Below are positions 61,589 through 64,000 of a stretch of DNA of 64,000 nucleotides, piece by piece. The notes under the pieces were generated by a model. That model saw nothing but the letters and a program-made list of their open reading frames with translations. It searched no databases and had not been told where the DNA came from. Position numbers and translations under genes: made by a program. Every line of letters begins with the position of its first letter. The first letter of the stretch is position 1. Source of the stretch: Nocardia asteroides (GTDB taxonomy: Bacteria; Actinomycetota; Actinomycetes; Mycobacteriales; Mycobacteriaceae); NCBI RefSeq assembly GCF_900637185.1, contig NZ_LR134352.1, positions 124,001-188,000 on the forward strand, read 5' to 3'.

Positions 61589-62011
61589 ATGAGCACGCGG
61601 CAACCGCCCCCGGCGGACGAGGATCCGGCCATCGAGGCCGACGTCTTCGCGCGTAACTGCAGCTCACGACCGGTACTGCAGAACGTCGCGAGCCGCTGGG
61701 GCGTGCTCGCGCTGGTGGCTCTGCGGGAGGGGCCCTACCGGTTCAGCGCGCTGCGCAGGCGCGTCGACGGGGTGAGCGAGCGGATGCTCTCGCAGACCCT
61801 GCAGTCGCTGGAACGCGACGGCATGGTGCATCGCGAGGTGCTCGAGGCCATTCCGCCGCGGGTGGAGTACACGCTCACCGAACTCGGGGCGCAGGTGGCC
61901 GAGCGGCTGGAGTCGCTGATCGTGGTGCTGGAGACGAACATCGACACCGTGCACGCGGCGCAGGCGTCCTATCGCCGCGACGACAAGTCCGAGACGGTGG
62001 TGAATTCGTAG
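61589..62011 (+). CDS. HxlR-family transcriptional regulator (QorR-like)
   Basis: A 140-residue winged-helix protein: CSSRPVLQNVASRWGVLALVALREGPYRFSALRRRVDGVSERMLSQTLQSLERDGMV is the HxlR core, and Cys24 in its N-terminus could sense quinones or oxidants. It likely represses the divergent NmrA/QorB-like gene and itself. ATG at 61589. Its last 43 bases overlap the end of the convergent polysaccharide deacetylase gene. Confidence 0.9.
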   Translation: MSTRQPPPADEDPAIEADVFARNCSSRPVLQNVASRWGVLALVALREGPYRFSALRRRVDGVSERMLSQTLQSLERDGMVHREVLEAIPPRVEYTLTELGAQVAERLESLIVVLETNIDTVHAAQASYRRDDKSETVVNS

Positions 62012-62685
62012 CCCTGGGCACGCAGCCCACGCACGATCTCCGGGACCGCGGCCGCGGATTCGCCGCCGTGCATCACGTGCAGCAGGATGATCGAGCCGGG
62101 GCGGGTCCGGGCAAGAGTGTCGGCGACGATGGCGTCGCGGCTCGCGCCGCCGGCCGAGTCGGGTTCGACATCCCAGGTCACGGTGGTGCGGTCGTGCTCG
62201 GCGAGATAGTTCGGCAGGGACCAGAGCTTCTTGCCGTAGGGCGGGCGGAAGGTGATCGGCCCCTGGTAGCCGGTGCGACGGATCTCGGTGTCGGTGCGCT
62301 CGATCTCCGAGCGCACGGTGTCACCGGAGATCAGCACCATGCGCCGGTGGCTGTAGGAGTGATTGCCGATCTCGTGGCCCGCCGCGGCGATCGCGGCGCC
62401 GTATTCGGGATGCGCGGCCAGATCACCGCCGACCAGGTAGAAGGTGGCCGGAACGCGCAATTCGGCCAGCATCCGCAGCACCTCGGGGGTGCGGTGGGTG
62501 GGGCCGTCGTCGAAGGTGAGCGCGACCCACTTCTGGTCGGTCTCGACCCGGGCGACGAGTTCGCCGGTGAGCTGATAGGTCCGCGAATTCATCAGGACGT
62601 ACAGCCCGCCGACAACGGCCAGCACCACCACGAACGCCGCGGCGCCGCCGATCAACCACTTCCGCACACAAGCTGTATACCGCAT
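61969..62685 (-). CDS. membrane-anchored polysaccharide deacetylase
   Basis: A 238-residue NodB-domain enzyme: one N-terminal transmembrane segment (about 11-32), TFDDGPT (57-63), the metal ligands in HSYSH (H109, H113), RPPYGKK and the catalytic His in LLHVMHGG. It should deacetylate N-acetylglucosamine-containing wall polymers outside the cell. ATG 62685 has a poor ribosome site; GTG 62667 is an alternative. The ends of this gene and the HxlR gene overlap by 43 bp. Confidence 0.88.
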   Translation of the reverse strand: MRYTACVRKWLIGGAAAFVVVLAVVGGLYVLMNSRTYQLTGELVARVETDQKWVALTFDDGPTHRTPEVLRMLAELRVPATFYLVGGDLAAHPEYGAAIAAAGHEIGNHSYSHRRMVLISGDTVRSEIERTDTEIRRTGYQGPITFRPPYGKKLWSLPNYLAEHDRTTVTWDVEPDSAGGASRDAIVADTLARTRPGSIILLHVMHGGESAAAVPEIVRGLRAQGYEFTTVSDLSSRR

Positions 62686-62731
62686 GCGCGCACAGCGGGC
62701 CGATCGGCGAACGCCGGGCCGGAACTACCCG

Positions 62732-63226
62732 TTACTCGATGACCTGGGTGATGTCGCCCGGGCGAAGGTAGTCGAAGAAACGATGGGCGCCGTCCTCGGT
62801 CATCCGCACACAGCCGTGCGACTTGGAATTGACCGGGCCCACATGGAATGCCATATCGCCGTTGAAGAACGTGGCCCAGCGCATCGGCGCATTGTGCATG
62901 GTGCTCCAGTGGAATTCCCGCTTGAAGGAAATCCGGGTCACCGCGGGCGGGGTCTCGTAGCCGGCCATACCGTGCGAAATCGGCGTCGGACCGAAGACCA
63001 CCCGGCCGTTGTCCACCAGCCAGGCCTCGTTCGTCGACAGCCGCATGCATGCCCTGGCCTCCACCACCGGGCACGGGGACGCGGTCGGAACGATCGAGGG
63101 AACACCGGGAACGTCGGGGCCACCCGGGAAAAGCGGTTCGGCCATCGCGGGCGCCATGGTGCCGAATCCCGCCACCGCGATCAGTGCCGCCGCACGTGCC
63201 ACCAATCCGAGAATGCGCTTGCTCAT
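62732..63226 (-). CDS. secreted L,D-transpeptidase (YkuD domain)
   Basis: A 164-residue protein with a signal peptide (about 1-29, APAMA-EP) and a short YkuD domain whose catalytic motif S136-H-G-C139-V-R is complete. It would make 3-3 peptidoglycan cross-links or attach proteins to the wall. At 164 residues it is compact and lacks Ig-like or wall-binding modules. Its leader carries copy 2 of the element also upstream of fadB2. Confidence 0.88.
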   Translation of the reverse strand: MSKRILGLVARAAALIAVAGFGTMAPAMAEPLFPGGPDVPGVPSIVPTASPCPVVEARACMRLSTNEAWLVDNGRVVFGPTPISHGMAGYETPPAVTRISFKREFHWSTMHNAPMRWATFFNGDMAFHVGPVNSKSHGCVRMTEDGAHRFFDYLRPGDITQVIE

Positions 63227-63329
63227 CGAGTAGTTGCCTCTCTAGTCCGCCTCCCCGCGCCTTTTGCCGACCGTGGGGAGCGTCGACAGTGCGGTTGCCG
63301 GGCCGGCGGTGACAAGGTGGTCAGCCATT

Positions 63330-63369
63330 GGGCGTGCCCGGCGAGTTACCCATGTACTGACGAAATCAG
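63330..63369 (-). other. conserved leader element, copy 2 (upstream of the L,D-transpeptidase)
   Basis: On the plus strand: GGGCGT, GCCCGG, CGAGTTACCC, a spacer, then ACGAAATCAG. It aligns with 27126-27164 over 39-40 nt with one gap, including the whole GAGTTACCC and ACGAAATCAG blocks. Confidence 0.5.
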
Positions 63370-63492
63370 ATGGAGCTACCAACAGGCGAAGCAGAGAACT
63401 ACACGGATCATCGTGTATGACATGCGGATCCACCAAATCAACGCTCACAACTTTGCCGAAAAGAAATACTCGGAATTCGTGTCGTGGCACGG

Positions 63493-63525
63493 CGAAGGGG
63501 CGGCCGCTACGCGACCGCCCCTTCG
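63493..63525 (-). terminator. terminator after lpd
   Basis: CGAAGGGGCGG and CCGCCCCTTCG form a perfect 11-bp stem with an 11-nt loop, 15 bp past the lpd stop. Confidence 0.85.
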
Positions 63526-63539
63526 GTGTCTTCGCCCGA

Positions 63540-64000
63540 TCAGAAGTTGATCATGTGGCCGGCGAGGCCGTGGATCGCTTCCTGCAGCGCTTCGCTGAGC
63601 GTCGGGTGGGTGTGCACGTTGCGCGCGAGCTCGTTGACCGTGAGGTCCCACTTCTGGGCCAGGGTCAGCTCGGGCAGCAGCTCGGAGACGTCGGGGCCGA
63701 TCAGGTGGCCGCCGATGAGCTCGCCGTGGGTCTTGTCGGCGATCAGCTTCACGAAGCCGGTGGGGTCGGCCAGACCGTGCGCCTTGCCGTTGGCGGTGAA
63801 CGGGAAGGTCGCGACCTTCACGTCGTAGCCCTCGGCGCGGGCCTGCTCCTCGGTGAGACCGAAGCTGGCGACCTGCGGCTGACAGAAGGTGGCGCGCGGC
63901 ATCATCCGGTAGTCGCCCAGCGCCATGGTCTCGGCGCCCGCGATGGTCTCGGCCGCGACCACGCCCTGCGCCTCGGCCACGTGGGCCAGCTGGAGCTTGG
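63540..64000 (-). CDS. lpd: dihydrolipoamide dehydrogenase, C-terminal part (gene continues past the right edge)
   Basis: The frame is open to the window end, giving the last roughly 153 residues. They contain [17 protein letters not shown], the dimerisation domain with [18 protein letters not shown], and the catalytic His-Glu in [19 protein letters not shown]. The sequence closely follows mycobacterial LpdC (Rv0462), the E3 subunit of pyruvate dehydrogenase and peroxynitrite reductase complexes. It marks the right end of the backbone shared with the hbhA region. Confidence 0.95.
   Translation of the reverse strand, partial: KLQLAHVAEAQGVVAAETIAGAETMALGDYRMMPRATFCQPQVASFGLTEEQARAEGYDVKVATFPFTANGKAHGLADPTGFVKLIADKTHGELIGGHLIGPDVSELLPELTLAQKWDLTVNELARNVHTHPTLSEALQEAIHGLAGHMINF

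Larger units (their letters stand above)
63227..63539 (-). promoter_or_regulatory. leader and promoter region of the L,D-transpeptidase (313 bp) and lpd terminator
   Basis: No gene is visible. Read on the minus strand it holds, from the lpd side: the lpd terminator, AT-richer promoter sequence (about 63380-63490), the conserved element at 63330-63369, and a GC-rich structured stretch ending in GCGGGGAGGCGGA 28-40 bp before the start. The leader would be over 100 nt long. A c-di-AMP-type riboswitch is known upstream of some actinobacterial wall-hydrolase genes, but I could not match its core. Confidence 0.45.

Noticed and set aside
63227..63492. c-di-AMP (ydaO) riboswitch upstream of the L,D-transpeptidase
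   Set aside because: The gene class fits, but I could not find the GGGGUGAAUC-like and CAGCUAACC-like cores; the repeated element is reported as unrecognised instead.
1..64000. Mobile elements, CRISPR arrays, tRNA or rRNA genes
   Set aside because: No transposase, integrase, direct-repeat array, cloverleaf or rRNA-like stretch was seen; most gaps are under 150 bp, and the longer ones described above show no such structure.

Overview
The window is high-GC (roughly 70 percent), densely packed actinobacterial chromosome with many GTG starts and many 1-8 bp start/stop overlaps. A heparin-binding haemagglutinin homologue (hbhA), an antigen-85-type esterase, a RamB regulator with its isocitrate lyase target, a FadE5-type acyl-CoA dehydrogenase and a PapA-type acyltransferase point to a mycolic-acid-containing actinomycete, most likely Nocardia or a close relative. 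I saw no rRNA, tRNA, CRISPR array, insertion sequence, integrase or phage gene.

Backbone. From memory of Mycobacterium tuberculosis H37Rv, the genes lpdC, ramB, icl1, fadB2, a TetR gene, a DUF445 gene, an XRE gene, hbhA, a DUF2516 gene and deoC (Rv0462 to about Rv0479c) lie in that order. The same set is here in reverse: LmeA-like membrane protein (1-726), deoC, DUF2516, hbhA, XRE, DUF445 and TetR (7.2-8.0 kb), fadB2 (26.2 kb), aceA (27.3 kb), ramB (49 kb) and lpd (right edge). Large accessory blocks separate them.

Layout. 0-8 kb: deoC, a GNAT acetyltransferase, purU, an alpha/beta hydrolase behind a perfect inverted repeat, and the hbhA block. 8-15 kb: an AarF kinase, enoyl-reductase and methyltransferase trio, an alanine/glycine symporter, a PPK2 polyphosphate kinase, and a DsbA/VKOR oxidative-folding pair. 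15-17.4 kb: a WXG-like 476-residue protein with two small membrane proteins. 17.4-26 kb: a PDZ serine protease, zinc alcohol dehydrogenase, AI-2E-type permease, ZIP transporter, PapA-like acyltransferase with a divergent TetR gene, and a MetE homologue that has lost the canonical zinc site. 26-30 kb: fadB2, aceA and a secreted lipase. 30-43.4 kb: a near-complete purine/ureide degradation cluster (8-oxoguanine deaminase, xanthine dehydrogenase, uricase, HIU hydrolase, OHCU decarboxylase, allantoinase, allantoicase) with the molybdenum-cofactor helpers MobA-like and XdhC, and a DUF6986 protein where the missing ureidoglycolate or glyoxylate step would fit. 43.5-50 kb: an antigen-85-like esterase behind a short leader ORF, a TetR gene, a phosphate transporter operon, LigB-type DNA ligase and ramB. 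50-58 kb: a FadE5-type dehydrogenase and the urea ABC transporter urtABCDE with a GntR gene. 58-64 kb: a NERD-domain protein, small redox genes, a QorB/HxlR divergent pair, a polysaccharide deacetylase, an L,D-transpeptidase and the 3' end of lpd.

How it fits together. Purines, urate and urea feed nitrogen, and ureide breakdown yields glyoxylate, which is also the aceA product. RamB, CRP-like and GlnR-like sites suggest carbon and nitrogen control. The most unusual observations are the zinc-site-less MetE, a roughly 40-nt element repeated in the leaders of two unrelated genes (fadB2 and the L,D-transpeptidase), the WXG-like three-gene locus, a TetR gene whose only plausible start is CTG, a leader ORF coupled to the antigen-85-like gene, and an eroded HxlR gene that left its operator behind.
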